This document shows, piece after piece, positions 6,350 through 6,517 of a stretch of 6,517 nucleotides of DNA. The position numbers were made by a program, and so were the translations under genes. Positions within the stretch are counted from its first letter, which is position 1. Each line of letters begins with the position of its first letter. Source of the DNA: an uncultured cyanobacterium (GTDB lineage: Bacteria > Cyanobacteriota > Cyanobacteriia > CACIAM-69d); assembly GCA_937894105.1 (NCBI GenBank), contig CALCTI010000667.1:1-6517 (forward strand), in the 5' to 3' direction. Under the pieces are notes generated by a model, which saw only the letters and a list, made by a program, of their open reading frames with translations, searched no databases and was not told where the DNA came from.

Positions 6350-6378
6350 GGGAGTTGTTAGCAGCTCCCACTTTTTTT
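6350..6378 (+). terminator. Rho-independent terminator, plus strand
   Basis: GGGAGTTG (6350-6357) pairs with CAGCTCCC (6362-6369) through 8 base pairs including one G-U, around the four-base loop TTAG. After two bases (AC) comes an uninterrupted run of seven T (6372-6378). This is a textbook intrinsic terminator for a rightward transcript. No convincing rightward gene precedes it in the 200 bases after the aroE start. It must therefore end a short RNA, act as an attenuator in the leader of the gene at 6450, or end a transcript antisense to aroE. Confidence 0.8.
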
Positions 6379-6449
6379 GCCTGCGAGACAGCGAGCTGAG
6401 CTAGGTTCTGGGCTGATAATGGCGGCAGGTATTTTGGGAGAAGCTCATC

Positions 6450-6517
6450 ATGGCTTTGCGAGGGCAGCTTCAGCAAGAAGTTGAGCAGTTGCCAGATCGG
6501 GCGTTGGCGGAGGCGTT
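6450..6517 (+). CDS. Start of a small antitoxin-like/DUF2281-like protein (3' end outside window)
   Basis: ATG 6450 opens a frame that stays open to the window end, giving 22 complete codons: MALRGQLQQEVEQL followed by PDRALAEA. GGGAG (6436-6440) lies nine bases upstream as ribosome site, and an in-frame TAA at 6417 with no other start between fixes the beginning. The residues form an amphipathic helix of the QEVEQLPDxxLxEA type. This resembles the N-terminus of small cyanobacterial proteins annotated as DUF2281 or VapB-like antitoxins, where a DFVxFLK segment normally follows. The match is from memory and short. If correct, a toxin gene may follow outside the window. GATAAT at 6415-6420 could be its -10 box. 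Confidence 0.6.
   Translation, partial: MALRGQLQQEVEQLPDRALAEA

Larger units (their letters stand above)
6135..6449. other. Divergent intergenic region between aroE and the rightward gene
   Basis: This 315-base stretch separates aroE (leftward) from the gene starting at 6450 (rightward), so it must hold promoters for both. It contains a possible leftward promoter (6222-6251), an intrinsic terminator for the plus strand (6350-6378), and a possible -10 box GATAAT (6415-6420) for the rightward gene. It also holds an uncertain 36-codon plus-strand frame from ATG 6218 to TAA 6328, with no good ribosome site. Between 6292 and 6336 TCTA occurs five times at irregular spacing, which I do not read as an ordered repeat. 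No tRNA or known riboswitch is recognised. Confidence 0.6.

Noticed and set aside
6419..6484. 21-codon frame from ATG 6419
   Set aside because: No ribosome site and it overlaps the better-supported gene at 6450 in another frame.

Overview
The window looks like chromosomal DNA of a cyanobacterium. The main sign is the octamer GCGATCGC (HIP1), of which I count at least 18 perfect copies, mostly inside genes. The encoded proteins (FIST-domain protein, MAN2C1-type GH38 mannosidase, AroE, TrpB) fit that group. I cannot assign a genus from the sequence.

Layout, left to right. Positions 2-292 (+) are the 3' end of a gene for a FIST-domain sensory protein. Positions 293-442 are an intergenic region with a degenerate 14-bp tandem repeat, a small dyad and a possible 8-codon leader ORF whose stop overlaps the next start. 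Positions 443-3739 (+) are a complete 1098-codon family 38 alpha-mannosidase gene. Its stop codon lies inside the stem of a long hairpin that starts a 142-bp convergent intergenic region with two consecutive hairpins. Positions 3882-5129 (-) are trpB, the tryptophan synthase beta chain. Positions 5130-5264 hold two adjacent strong hairpins that look like a dispersed palindromic element. Positions 5265-6134 (-) are aroE, shikimate dehydrogenase. Positions 6135-6449 contain the aroE promoter side, a clear plus-strand intrinsic terminator with no convincing gene in front of it, and the start region of a rightward gene. That gene begins at 6450 and runs off the window; its 22 visible residues resemble the N-terminus of small antitoxin-like or DUF2281-like proteins.

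Functionally, aroE and trpB read in the same direction and both serve aromatic amino acid synthesis: AroE makes shikimate and TrpB makes the final product, tryptophan. The 135-bp, hairpin-bearing gap leaves open whether they share a transcript. The mannosidase is convergent to them and appears unrelated, probably a cytoplasmic glycan-recycling enzyme whose natural substrate cannot be read from the sequence.

I see no mobile element, CRISPR array, tRNA or rRNA, and no clear new multi-gene system. The most interesting signals are regulatory: the leader ORF in front of the mannosidase, the orphan terminator near 6350, and the hairpin elements in the gaps.
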